Positions 50,907 through 62,521 are shown, counted from the first letter of the stretch. The stretch: 64,000 bases of DNA from Nymphaea colorata (GCF_008831285.2 NC_045138.2:31343934-31407933), one strand, 5' to 3'. Made by a program: numbers and translations. Notes: generated from the letters alone by a model not told the origin.

Positions 50907-51498
50907 CTATTCAATGAAGGGTGTAATGTGCCCCACCTCCAACACAGTTTAGGACTCCGGAAGCAAAGGAAACGGGAGGAAGCCTTTGGGCTTTTTTTCG
51001 GCGTATGGATTGTTAACCGTTGTTGATTTATGAAGACAATGGATCATGAAAAACACCAACCACCAATTACCACTTTGATTGTTTTCTTATATAATGGAAG
51101 AAGAAAAGAGAAAATTTTACACAAAACCTGATTTGAACAGCCAAGTTTTTTCTCATAATGCAAGCTATATTCATTTTTGCATTCTTAAAGGGCACATCTG
51201 AACATGAAAGTAGCCAGTACTTAGCATTTTATAATTTCCATTCAATTGAGCAATAAGTCATATCTAGACTGTTACAGATCTATCATAAAACATTCCAAAC
51301 TATAAACAAGAGGCGGTAGAGAGTATCTAAAACTAATTGTCTAGATATGCCGCTTTTGCTAACCTATATATGTGTGTGTGCGTGTGGTGTGTGTGTGTAC
51401 ATGTTTTGGGGAGAAAGAGACAGAGATGCTAGGGTACTGGTTCTACAGTGCTTCCATCCATGTAGTGAAATCATAGCTGGAGGTTTTACTATTATAAC

Positions 51499-51503
<5 letters not shown>

Positions 51504-51542
<39 letters not shown>
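51504..51542. repeat. (TA)n microsatellite
   Basis: Uninterrupted TA run of about 38 bases. Confidence 0.95.
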
Positions 51543-51545
<3 letters not shown>

Positions 51546-52587
51546 CAAGTTGATTTATTTGGTAGAAAGAATGTTTTAGATAATGTACATTTAAATATAA
51601 AACGTCCATTTTCAAGGCTTAGAAATTGGTACACTATGGGAATGAAAATAAAATGGGTTTTAAGTGACCCCATGAAAGCCATTTTGATCTGGCCTCTCAC
51701 AGTGAATCTAGTAATTCCATATACATGTTTATGTATATGTGTATATATTTAATTGCTGAAATCCTCCGGCCATCTGTTGCATCGGGCTTCATGTGACCAG
51801 AAGTCCCATCATTCCCCCTACCTCCGGGCGTCGATCTCAAATCGAGAGCAGCTCCTTGGGTCATCAGATGCCTCCGACTTGGAGGAATCGGTCAACTGGG
51901 GGGCTACCCTTAACTTTACTCACCTCTCTCTCTCTCTCTCTCTCTTTAAGACCCTTCCTGACCCTTTCCTAAAGGGGAGCAGAAGCTTCACGACTAGAAT
52001 GACTAGAATGAATCAGGAAGTCCTGGACATATTCATCCTGACAGCATCAATGATGACAATGTTGCACCGTTCAACTTAAATGTTGCACTCCGGTATCTTA
52101 AGAAGCAGAAGCATAGCATCCATAGAAATCAAATTAAAGATCTACCTTCTTACATGCCGCTAACCTGACCAGCTACATTATACTCCTAAAAACAATCTTT
52201 GAGGCTATTTCATACAATACTAATAAACCGTTCTCGTAATAAACTGTTCTGGTTAGCAACCAGCTCCAACTTACCCAGAAAAGAAAAGAGACAATCTGCT
52301 AAATAATTAAAGATGGTAGCCTAGAAAAGAAGAAAGCCCTAGTTTGCCTGAAATGAAATACATATATATGATGACGAAACGGTTTCCTAAGAAACTATTT
52401 GCAAAGTATAAATTCATGTTAGTTCATTTTAATCTTAACTAAGAATATCTTATACGTGTTTCCCCTCATTTTAGTGTAAATAAGGATTAAAATTGGCGGA
52501 TGAAACCGCAAATCTCATTATTCCTCGTAAATGAACTAATTTTTCATGACCATATATAGCTTATCGTGACCTGCACTCACTTGAACT

Positions 52588-54020
52588 TTCATATATTTAA
52601 GAGCAAAATAAACTTGGCTTATGGTTCATTTCTGCATTTGTTCTCTGGTTCTTTCCCTTTCTAGCTAGTAATGTGGATGAGTCACACATAGGGAGGTGCA
52701 CGTGCCCACATATACAACTCATTAAATTAAACTAAGACCTCAGTAAAGAACAAAAAGGGGAGTAAGGGTTTAGGTATTGATTCTAATTTCAAAAGGCTGC
52801 AAAGTACAAATCAAAAATTTCCCCCTTTAGTTGACAAATTATTCAACAGATCTGCTACCACATTTTACGGCCATAGATTGGGAAGTACTTCGTTGAGTTG
52901 GATGCATCATCATGTGCCTGACTTTAGTATCGGCAATCAATGGCTTCAATTGATTGTTTCTTTCTTTTTAATATTTGGGTACTTCCTGAATCAACTCTGA
53001 TTTCACGCTCATGCTGCCTACTGGAACCTAATTTTACTGTGCACAAGATTACCTTCAATCCTGTAAAGGTGCTCCTTTATAGCTCCCCATTAGTCTCTTC
53101 CATCAATATTTTGGGAGTTTATCTTCAAAATTATTCCATATTGTTCACTGGTTTTGATTACATGGGTACTCAGCATGGAAATGCACGTGTCAATAAAGGC
53201 TTGTTCTTTTGAAGTGGGTCCAGAATGCATGGAAATCAGGGCCGAGCCAGAAAAGTTTGGTTGAAGGACACTAACCGGCCTTTAGCTTACTAAAATTGGT
53301 GCTTGCCAGATATTGACTTAGATATGGTGTGAGCACCATATGTGGTTGGACCAGGTCTAACTTATTCACAATAAAAGTTTTCAATGGTTGGCATGGGCAT
53401 GCACTGGGCATGCAGAAGCCAGCACCAGTCACACGGTAGCTCCACTACTAACAGAAATGATTACTTATCTGGAGTTTTCCCTTTTCTGCGTCCGCTGGTC
53501 GAATATGAGAGAGTACTTGCTGGTGACTTGGACATCGTCAACAACCCACTTGGCAACAAGAGTTCCATCCGCCTGGCGAGGAGGTTGAACTTAAGAAGCG
53601 ACTTAAAGACCTTGAAGTTGAAGAAGAAGATCAAGAGTTCATGACCTGATAGGCTAATGCCTAACCCTATCTTGACTTTCAAAAGGAACTGCGGGGGACC
53701 TACTTAATTTGTTTGTATTTCTTTGCTCGGGAAGCAATTTGAAACTGAAGATCACAGAAAGGAGGCAACAAAAACGAATTTCATCCCTTAAAGTTGTTGG
53801 CTTCTCGTGGCTTGGAAGAAAAGAAGGTAGGAAAGATATCAGAAAAGATTGCATTAGCTTTCTGGTTGAGGACCAACGGAGTGCAACCCAATTGCACTTG
53901 AACTTTAGAAATCAGTAGTTTCTTTAGATATTCTTTTCAAGAATCTAACCATATGTTTGTGATGTGATGTATGGACACTTTGCAATCTAACTAATGTTCT
54001 CAAATTGGTAGAACTTGTAA
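52588..54020. repeat. Segmental duplication, copy B (right part)
   Basis: Co-linear, same-strand match to 40886-42545, lacking the 0.5-kb AT-rich insertion of copy A. With the exon 2 copy at 50.2-50.7 kb it shows that a block of about 5 kb (37.4-42.5 kb) was once duplicated about 12 kb away. Transporter exon 1 and the promoter are missing from the copy. Confidence 0.85.
53454..53644 (+). pseudogene. Possible degenerate coding remnant in segmental copy B
   Basis: A frame in copy B reads through LRPLVEYERVLAGDLDIV and SSIRLARRLNLRSDLK, an amphipathic charged stretch. The same stretch in copy A (about 42010-42185) is shifted and interrupted. It matches no family that I know. It could be an exon relic or chance, and it has no credible splice partners. 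Confidence 0.2.
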
Positions 54021-54084
54021 TGTTTGTCTCTCTGCCTTTCTGGGTGGGAGTTACAACCGTAGTCTTTTCATTCACATCAAGGGG

Positions 54085-54160
54085 GTTGGGTTCAGTAGCT
54101 GGTTGGATTAAAGAGTGGAAGAAGGCCAGTCCCCAGTTCGATTCCTGTGAGTGTCAACCC
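54085..54160 (+). repeat. Possible tRNA-derived SINE head
   Basis: CAGTAGCTGGTTGGATTAAAG (A-box-like) followed by AGTTCGATTCCTGTGAG (B-box-like). No tail or target duplication identified. Confidence 0.3.
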
Positions 54161-54689
54161 CTTACGGAAGAAGCTGATTCAAACCATACGTACATACACA
54201 CACACACATACTCTTGGAGGCTTATCTTGTAACTTATATGCGACGTCTTATTGAACGTGCTCATAGCAACTGCCTTCACCGATCCTATTGTTTTGTTCAA
54301 CCTGCGTAATTAATTTGGAGGTTCATTTGTTCTAATTTTTGCAATGTATTGCATGCACTTCAGGCGATCTTATTCAGCAGTTTCAAGAAATGTGAATTAG
54401 CAACCGTTGAAAGAAATTAAGTTGGTGCTTCAAATGTTGGAGATCAGCTTCAAATGTTGGGGATGCCTTTTCTGCAATCCATGAGAGCATGTATCACCAT
54501 CGTCGGATACTTCTGTGAATTTTGAGCTAGCAGTTGAAGATGAATCAATTGGCAATTAGTAAATGCCTGGTGTTTGCGGAACCGTTAATTGCTCTGGAGT
54601 AGCCTTTGCCTGGTAGAAGATAATTAATTTGATCAATTAACTAGTTGCAAATTTCATTCATGGTCACAAGCATTTGAAACGGCAAGGTT

Positions 54690-54900
54690 TTTCTGGCAGA
54701 GTTGTTTCTTTGAGCAAATTTTAGAATAATTTTAAGAAATCCTAAAATCAAAAAAGTGAAAACGTGAAGATAAAAATCCGATAACTAAAAAATATTTAAA
54801 AAATACAAAAATACAAAAAGTGTGTTTTTTTTATTTGCTTGTTTCTAAAACGTGTTTTATGTGACATATAGAACAAACTTGTTTTTTCTTTTTTCCTTTC
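54690..54900 (+). mobile_element. AT-rich dispersed repeat, copy 3
   Basis: Starts GGCAAGGTTTTTCTGGCAGA, then an A-rich half and a T-rich half with AAACGTGTTTTATGTGAC. It shares its left motif with 7705 and its layout with the other copies. Confidence 0.45.
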
Positions 54901-56189
54901 TGCATTACTCCTTTTCCTTTCTAGAAAGGTGCTGCGGGGAAACTTTTAGTTTAGTTAGATAGATCATGTGAAAAGCAAAGATGAAGGGTAGGCTGTCAAC
55001 AAAGTTCGGATTCTACCAAACTCTCAATCTTCTGATGCAGACATATGCGAGCAGCGTTATCCATAGTTCGCAGTCTGCACACACTGTCAAAGAATCATCT
55101 TTCCTATTTCTCTCTTTCTTTATCTTTCTTGTTATAGTTAGGGGACTTCTTGTTCTTAAATTTTGTTATATATTTTTATTTTATCGGTTCTCTCTCCCTC
55201 CTTCTCTGGTTTGTGATATCTGAAGAACAGTTGTTCGGTCCAGGTCGGTATTGAGTGATTTAAATGGATGGAGAATATTGACCTCAAATATTGTGTTGAT
55301 TTTGATTCATTGTATGGGCACATTTCCGGTGAGCAAGGGAGGCCCGCCAGAAGACCGAAGCTACCATTCAATTCCTTGGTATCACGCTTCAACTTACGTG
55401 TCAATCAATGACTATTTTTTTAGCACAAAGAATTTGATGCTCTATCAATCCCATCAGTGTCAATTAGACGAGCACTTGTTGTCTCATCTTAAATATCATT
55501 TTGATTTTTCTTGAGCGGGATTTTGTGGTTCTTTCTCAATTTGACTTATGAATGAATGATGGTACAGGACGATCATACATATCCATTGATACATATCCAT
55601 TATGCATTTTTGCATTGACATAAGCGACAAGAATGAAAGGAATCGGAATTGTGAATTTTAAACAATATGATCAAAATATCATTACCCTTTTGTTTTAAAA
55701 TTTTGATTTAGCCCTTAAATACATATAATCTCTATAGCCCAAAGCCTCAATATTAAGAAACTTATCTACAATACATTAAAATGAATTAGATATTTATTCA
55801 TAAGATTTTAACGGACAAGAATCCATTTTGCCAAGGATCAGAACAAGAGGGTAATGATAAAAAGAGTTAAATAAAAAAACATGTGTCATAAAACCATTGG
55901 ACGCCGTAAATTTTTTATAAAAGAAGTGAAGAAGTCTCGCCCCTTCCCAGCTTTCTTCAGTTGGATGAGAGTTTTTTAAGGATATAGAAGTGAATATTTC
56001 AGAGCTTATTAAACCATATTTTGATAGATATGTCATTCTAGTGGGTAATACTGGTGGGTAAAAAGAGCATTTCATCTTACTACTTACCTAAAAGCACCTT
56101 CCTCTATTCCCTCAAGATATCAGGCATGTTTTCGATGTCTTAACGTGACGCCCCCTTGCTTTCAGTGATTTAATGTGGTACTACTCTCA

Positions 56190-56380
56190 GCAAGGGCGGA
56201 GGGAAGGAGGCCAGCAAGGGTCTTGTCCCCCACCTCTTACACATCAAATTTTAAAAAGTTTAAAAAATTATGTGGTAAATCTAAAAAAAAATAGTTTAAT
56301 GTATATAAAATTTTCTATTAGAATTTTGAAACTATATTTTGGCCCCTACAACAAAAAATTCCTAACTCCACCCTTGAGTT
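56190..56380. mobile_element. Short non-autonomous element (GGGCGGAG ... AACTCCACCCTTG)
   Basis: Left end AGCAAGGGCGGAGGGAAGG, AT-rich core, then TTTTGGCCCCTACAAC and a right end CTAACTCCACCCTTG. The ends are inverted-repeat-like. Non-coding; same general design as 3195, 4168, 43155 and 50244. Confidence 0.5.
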
Positions 56381-56639
56381 TCACTATGCTTCAAGTTACA
56401 TATCAATGTCCACCCACAACTGCAAGGAATATAAGTAAATGTAGAATGCTTGGGGTGCGCGGATCCTTGTTAATGTGGTACTCTTACTACGCTTCAACTT
56501 ACGTATCATTGCACATTTACAACTGGACGGAATATGAGTAAATGCAGAATATTTGGAGTACGTGGATCCTTGCAAGGAGATGAGAGAGCAAGAGTGATGG
56601 TATGATAGACACAAAAAACTTTCTTGGGTTTTAAGGGAT

Positions 56640-56965
56640 GAAGTTTTTCTCGGGTATAATACCACTAGTTTTTAAAAACGAGAAAAATATGAAAAAAAAT
56701 ATGGTAAATTTTTAAGATTTAAAAAAACTAAAAATGAAGAACAAATAAAATAAGTGAGAAATTAATAACACAAATATCAAAAAATAAGTAGATTTCAACA
56801 AATAAAAAAAAAACTGTTTGGCTTTAAAAAAATATGAAAAAATGAAATTAAATGAAAACAAGGGAGAATGAAAAAAAACGTGTTTTTTTCACTATTTTTT
56901 CATTTTAACGTTTTTTTACAAAAAAAAACAGTGTTTTTTAATTTTTAAATGGCAAATTTATTTAT
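56640..56965 (+). mobile_element. AT-rich dispersed repeat, copy 4
   Basis: Strong match to 58150-58500: TATGGTAAATTTTTAAGATT, then AATAAAATAAGTGAGA, ATCAAAAAATAAGTAGATT, TTCAACAAATAAAAAAAA and TGTTTGGC, in the same order. T-rich second half, non-coding. Confidence 0.75.
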
Positions 56966-58149
56966 AAGTAAGTGGACTCAATATTATTGCCTCAAAGGTT
57001 GGTCCAAATTTAGTTTTCTCAATCATATGTTTCATGTCAGCTAACATATTAAAGCAAATGGGCTGGAATCAGCCTAAATTGCCCGATTGGAATCGAATAC
57101 TGATGGCAAACCAATTCGCTGGCAGACGTGTGGACAATGAGAACTGCATGAACATGAAGTGTATGACATTTATCATTTAAAATCTACGAAAAGAGAGAGA
57201 GAGAGAGACGAAGACTTGCGTCTAAATACAAGAGACTCTCTCTTGTCAACTAAGGAGGAGTAGAATTACATTAAACTTGAGATTCAAATCCAGTGACCAC
57301 TGTCATGATTTGGTGTGCTATTACTTTCAACTATAAACGTATGGCACGACATTCAAGTTGAAGGATATATTCAGCCTAATGGGCCGGTGGAAACTTTCTG
57401 GTCCTAGGCTAGCTTGATCTGACCTGGGTGGATGTAATAGGCTCAACAGGGGCTTGTTGGGGCCTGACAAGGTGGCAAGAAGCTCTCTAATTTTTTGTTT
57501 TAAAATTTAAGTTCCGGTTGAATTGAAGTACCTCAACTCTGCCTCTTTTTGTAGGGGGTTTCCTAGGCACCTCTTCTAATCTACAAAAGATACAGAACTA
57601 AAAAGAACCCATTTTTGAAGCAAGAGCCCTCTCATTAAAGGAACTTAAAAGAAATAGCCTTCTCACTAAAGAATGTTAAAAAAATGTAATCCTGTGTAGT
57701 TTCTTTTGTATAAAAGGTTTTGTATAAAAGGGATGTACCCTTAAGCGTTCCTTATTTCTCTTTTAAATAGGTTTAAGACAATTTTTTTTAAGGCTGGGCT
57801 AGGTACACGCAGTGGACTGGGCTTCCCAGAGAGTGGCACCCAATAAACCTCGGTCCTATCCTGCCATTCTCCAATACTAGGTATATCATAGGTCCACTTA
57901 AGCTTCAAAGCAAACCAAAACCTTGATTACAGAAGAGTATGATCTTAAGGGATTTATGAAGATATTATTAGAGATCACATAATCTAAGAACACAAAGTTC
58001 TTGGTTCAAATATGATTCCATCCAATGTGTGGTAATTGAATCTAGAAATAACATCCATAATTACATCATGTTTCTTGGAATAAGATCATGCATAGTGTTC
58101 CTTCAGTTGTGTTTTAACCATAACCACAAATAACGTCTCAGAGTTTTAA

Positions 58150-58500
58150 ACGGCGAGGATTTATTCGAGTATAATACAGTGAGCTTGAAAAAATTGAAAA
58201 AAATATGGTAAATTTTTAAAAATTTTAAAAAACTAAAAATAAGGGAAAAATAAAATAAGTGAGACACTAATTACACAAACATCAAAAGATGAGTAGATTT
58301 GCAACAAATAAAAAAAAATGTTTGGCATTAAGAAAAACTGGAAAAATGAAAAAAAGTGAAAAAGAGTGAAAAAATACATTTAATGTTTTTTTTAAAAAAT
58401 GGTTCTTTTAGTTTTAAATGACCAATTAATTTATCGCGTTTCTTTCATGTTTTTTGCAAAAAAAACTAATGCATTTTTTGTAACTATGAACTTTTAACCC
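58150..58500 (+). mobile_element. AT-rich dispersed repeat, copy 5
   Basis: Begins near TTTAAACGGCGAGGATTTA, shares the whole block order with copy 4, and ends near TTTTTTGTAACTATGAAC, like the TTTGTGACTATG end of copies 1 and 2. Confidence 0.75.
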
Positions 58501-59267
58501 TCTAAGAGGCTTTACACAGATACTAATAGTTATCGCAAATCAAGATAAACATACACCTCCTGGGTGAGGCGGTCCTGTGCAACCAAGAAAAAAAACATTT
58601 GTTTTCATAATTAAGAAACAAAAAGTCCAGCATGCTAGCGTCGTCAGGCAAGCGCTAAAACTTGAGCAACGTCTTCACAATTGGCTAGACGTTCATCGAA
58701 AATTTTGAAAATGAAAACTCATGATTTGCATGGGGCAGATGTAATTTCTTTTACTTTTCCTGACTGAGGGTGATTGAAGAAACAACTAGCAATTGTTTCC
58801 ATCCTGGTGCATATATAGTTCAATTCCAGCAAAGTGGAAGGAGAGAAAATGAAAAACTTGACGAACTCTTCTTTCTTCTGTCTTTAAAATTTTAAAAACC
58901 AAAACAAAAGAAACGAGTATTAATAACCTGGATAAAGTTGGATCAGAATTTTGGGGTACTTGGTTGCAGCTCATGTAAATTGCGCTTGGATAATTTATCT
59001 CTGTTTTGAAGCCAAAATTAATAATCCCCTTTCTTATGGGATTAAGAATTTGAGGCATAGGACGAGAAGTTTACCCATGCACATCAACGGGGATAATCAG
59101 TCATGAGAAAATGGGGAATATTTGTATTCCACTATAAGTTCTTCAGATCGAACACGCTAAGGTCCATCCAGTTCCTAGCATGTCCAAGGTTGGGTTGGGC
59201 TGTTGACAAGGGATGCCATTCAGATCGAATGAGGGTCAAATAGCTACTACCATCTCTGAAATCTTTA

Positions 59268-59400
59268 GGTTGCGTTTGATTCTGACGGATGGATCTCCAT
59301 GACAGCCGAAATCCACAGTTTTAACAACCTGTAGATTTCAGAACAACCCCCGACATGGAGATCACCACAGATCTGAGATCCACTGTAATCAAACACAACC
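59268..59400. mobile_element. MITE of 133 bp with GGTTGCGTTTGATT termini
   Basis: Left end GGTTGCGTTTGATT and right end AATCAAACACAACC are inverted repeats with one mismatch over 14 bases. The interior has nested inverted words (GGATCTCCATGACAG against CATGGAGATC). Non-coding. No clear target duplication. Confidence 0.7.
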
Positions 59401-59599
59401 AATAAAAATGTCACACATATACCTCCAAAGCGAGGCTTAGTCGTGTTCCCTGTGGCACAAAATCACAACGGCCAGGTTCCTGATCACCTCAAGGACCTAT
59501 GCTGGGCATCAGCTTGATCATTCTGCTGTGTGGTTGAACTGGCATATCAATCTCATGGCAGGCAATTAAACAAGTCGAAGTTTTCCTTTCTCCCTCTAT

Positions 59600-60900
59600 G
59601 CCAATACTAATCTTCTCTGTTTTGAAACAGATGCAAATTGATTGGCTCGAGAAGACAGATAATCTTCAAGTTCCTCCTGTCCATTAAAGGAGTACAATCA
59701 GTTTCAGCCTTTCACAAATGGACGCCACCAACTCCTTGGGCTTTGAACTAGTGGCATTACATGAAGTGAGCAGGAAGTGTTGTTCTATCAACACCAACAC
59801 AAAGGAGCTACATGTTTCAGTTTTACAGGTGGAAACTGCAACCCAGCTCGAAAGACATTGCTGCTTGTTTAGGGTTAAAGAAGCTTCGAATAGGAAACCT
59901 GGCACATTATGTTGATCCACTCTGTTCTTTTGGCCTTTCCCCTCCCCTAGTTACTAGTTGGTGTTTTTCATGTGGGCAGTCTATCAGAATCCCAGGATCA
60001 TACGCTGGGTGACTACAGTTTAGTGAGGAAGGTGTCGCAGACGGTGGCCAGCCTCTTTGGAAGGGTAGCATGCTTGGAAGGGAAATTTGTGCAGGCAGTG
60101 ACATGATGGAGCACAACAAAAAGAAGTATCTGGATACTGGTGGCAGTTTTTTGTTTCAAGTGATGTTAAAAACTCCGACAAGCTGATTATCTAATCTAAG
60201 GGGAGGGATTCAGTTGCTCTGCTTAATGGTGCCTCAGAAGGTAGAAACTGTCACTTGTTTGCAGAATGTGAATATCAAATCTGAGATGAGCAGATTGCAG
60301 AGGAGTCTTCTACTGACAAAATTCACAGCCTCCAGGCTTGCTTCTTTAGCAGCTGACAATGGAGATTTGAAGTGGAAGGACAAACCTTCTACATTGATGG
60401 CTACCCAATGGATTGTACACTCTGTGAACCGCTATGGATTGTGAAAGATTTCATTCACCTCTTCTAGCTTACGATCAAAGACAGAACCAAGTCTTACTTG
60501 ATGTGCAGCAATCCAATGCATATTCTTTCTTGAGAAGAAGCAGCAATCTGTTTCTTCATTTTCAATGGGTGCAGCAGCCAGTCTAGCGAATAAAACAGTT
60601 CATTTTGGTGATATAGCAGTGCAGCTTTTGTGACGGGTTCCCGTGAAAAACCAAGGAAAACCTTTTACCAATGTACAATAACTTTGCAGGGAGGAAAAAA
60701 ACAGGAGAAAAGAGAGTGCAAAAATTTGTCAGTAGTGTTTCTCCCTATCAGATACTGGGCATGTATTTGTGCCCTTGTACCAATTTAATGAGACAATGTG
60801 AAGAAATGCTTTGAAAAATGTTATAATGGCAGAAGCCATCACATTACAAGCAATATGACACTGGGAATAAATTGTTGGAAAGGGAAGAGTTTACTACTTG
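59600..60900 (+). other. Unresolved, less AT-rich segment, possibly transcribed
   Basis: Composition here is more balanced than in the surrounding spacer, and there are plausible acceptor-like sites such as TTTTGAAACAG at 59630. Short plus frames at 59718-59915, 59812-60012 and 60214-60444 do not join into a protein of known family. It could be a non-coding transcript, an old pseudogene or the 3' end of an unrecognised gene. Confidence 0.25.
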
Positions 60901-61825
60901 GCTACTAGCTACTGTTGGTGTACTTCACGTAATAGAAATAAGAGCAACTAAAAGCAGCAGCAACAGTGGAAGAAGAGTCTGTGTCTCTGTGTTTGGGTGC
61001 CGCACAACACGTGCTATATATGTCAGTAACAAAACATATAAAAGAGCAACCAAAAAAAAAAAAAAGAAGGCCAGAAAAGCAAAGTACGCAAAGCATTAAA
61101 TATCACCCAGTTTGTGCATGTATTTTGGGGGAATCATGTTCTCATTTGAGCAGCTAAATATCGGCCAGATATTTAGTTCTGCCGAAGTTGTCACTATGAG
61201 TTATCAGTGTGTTCCATGTGAGAGTGTAGATGAAAGGCTCTCATGAGGTGGTGCCCTGATCTCTAGTTGGAAAATATGTTGTAGAAAGTTATGACAGAAA
61301 AATCTAAAAGCAGAGGAAGCACAGAGCAAGTGCATGCGTGCATCCGCCTGTGCGTGTGTGTGGAAAAATGGTGCGTATAGGCTTGTTATTGCTTTCAAGA
61401 GAATGAACTACACCATCGTCACCATTGCCTAATGATGCAAATAGAAAGGACACAGGTCAGATAAGTACAACGGGAGTCTGATACAACTGGGATATGAAAC
61501 ATCTAAAAAAAACAGTAAAACCACTATACTGTAAAAAGCCTATCTGCAAACCTGTATCTCCTACACATATACTGAAACCGCACGCTCAAAACATTGCAGG
61601 ATCTAACCGTGCCAATGCTTTTCTTTCCTTGAAACCCATAACCTTTTCTTATCACAAAATCAGAACACTCAGCATCAGAACTGTACCATAAAAAAATAAG
61701 CAACCCGTTCGTATTCACATCTTTTCTGTAATCAGTCCGGCAATTTCCTTGCGAAGACATCCCCAAACAGTAAAGTAATTAAGAGAAATGATTAAGAAAC
61801 CAAAAGAAAAAAGCAAAAAGGCATT
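60901..61825. other. Spacer downstream of the plastid protein gene
   Basis: The right end should hold the 3'UTR of the minus-strand gene. I recognise no further gene or element. Confidence 0.4.
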
Positions 61826-62461
61826 CTAGAACCCTTTAGGCCCATCAACACCTTCACCAGAATCATTCTCCTTCTTAGCAATATCAGCCATGTACAGGCA
61901 GTAGTCAGCAATCTCTCTGAACTTGGGCACGCTCCTTAGGTCCACCTTGGTGCCGTCCTTGAGGGTGATGACGACGTCCCCCCACTCCCCAATGAAACGG
62001 GGCACCACCTGCACGTCCCTTATGGCCTTATAAGGGAAGTCGCTCCGGTCACCACCGGTGAGCCCTGAGATGACCGTCACCCTCAGATTAGTGAACCTGT
62101 ATCTCAAGAAGAAAGCCCTGAACACGGCAGCAATCGTCAGGGGCATCCACAGCAAGGTGAAGCCCAACAGGATATTGGCCAGCAGATCGCCATAGTGAGC
62201 ACCACCGTCGAAGAAAACCGTCTCTTTGCCGCCGGACGGTGGTGGTGGTGACGGTGTCTTGTCGACGGTCCTGGTGGTGGGCTTGTTGGTTGGGGATGAG
62301 GAGACTTGAAGTGGGGAAATGGGTCTTCTGCTGCTGCTGGTACTGGTGATTGAGGGGAAGGAGACTGAGAAGGGGTTAGATGGGAACTTGGGTGTAGCAG
62401 ATTTAGGGGAGAGTGGAGGATGGGAAGAGAAGGAGAAAGGTGATGGAGATGCTGATGCCAT
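61826..62461 (-). CDS. Chloroplast-targeted membrane protein with bacterial-PH-like domain, uncharacterised
   Basis: A single exon of 211 residues. The first 75 residues are Ser/Pro/Thr-rich with few acids (MASASPSPFSFSSHPPLSP...), a typical plastid transit peptide, and RRPISPLQVSSSP lies near the likely cleavage region. A short linker, ETVFFDGGAHYGDLLAN, precedes a hydrophobic helix, ILLGFTLLWMPLTIAAVF (about residues 96-113). Then come FLRYRFTNLRVTVISG, DFPYKAIRDVQVVPRFIGEW, GDVVITLKDGTKVDLRSVP and KFREIADYCLYM. This strand-rich pattern (YRFTNLRV..., I-DV..., GDV-I-LKDG) is like bacterial PH (bPH_2/DUF304) domains of membrane proteins. Such proteins are conserved in plants and cyanobacteria, but I do not know an established function. 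It is likely in the thylakoid or envelope membrane. The start is the first ATG after a TATA-like site about 55 bases upstream. Confidence 0.88.
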   Translation of the reverse strand: MASASPSPFSFSSHPPLSPKSATPKFPSNPFSVSFPSITSTSSSRRPISPLQVSSSPTNKPTTRTVDKTPSPPPPSGGKETVFFDGGAHYGDLLANILLGFTLLWMPLTIAAVFRAFFLRYRFTNLRVTVISGLTGGDRSDFPYKAIRDVQVVPRFIGEWGDVVITLKDGTKVDLRSVPKFREIADYCLYMADIAKKENDSGEGVDGPKGF

Positions 62462-62513
62462 TGTCTGCTATCCCAGTTATCTTCTATGTTTTATTGGGGT
62501 TGATTTTGCACAG

Positions 62514-62521
62514 ATATATAC
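62514..62521 (-). promoter_or_regulatory. Candidate TATA box of the plastid protein gene
   Basis: GTATATAT on the minus strand, about 55 bases upstream of the ATG at 62461, which would give a leader of roughly 25-30 bases. Confidence 0.5.

Larger units (their letters stand above)
54021..59267. other. Repeat-rich spacer
   Basis: No recognised gene. It holds AT-rich repeat copies at about 54690-54900, 56640-56965 and 58150-58500, a GGCGGAG-family element at 56190-56380, and a SINE-like head at about 54085-54160. A short imperfect duplication of CTTCAAATGTTGG occurs at about 54427 and 54449. Confidence 0.45.
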
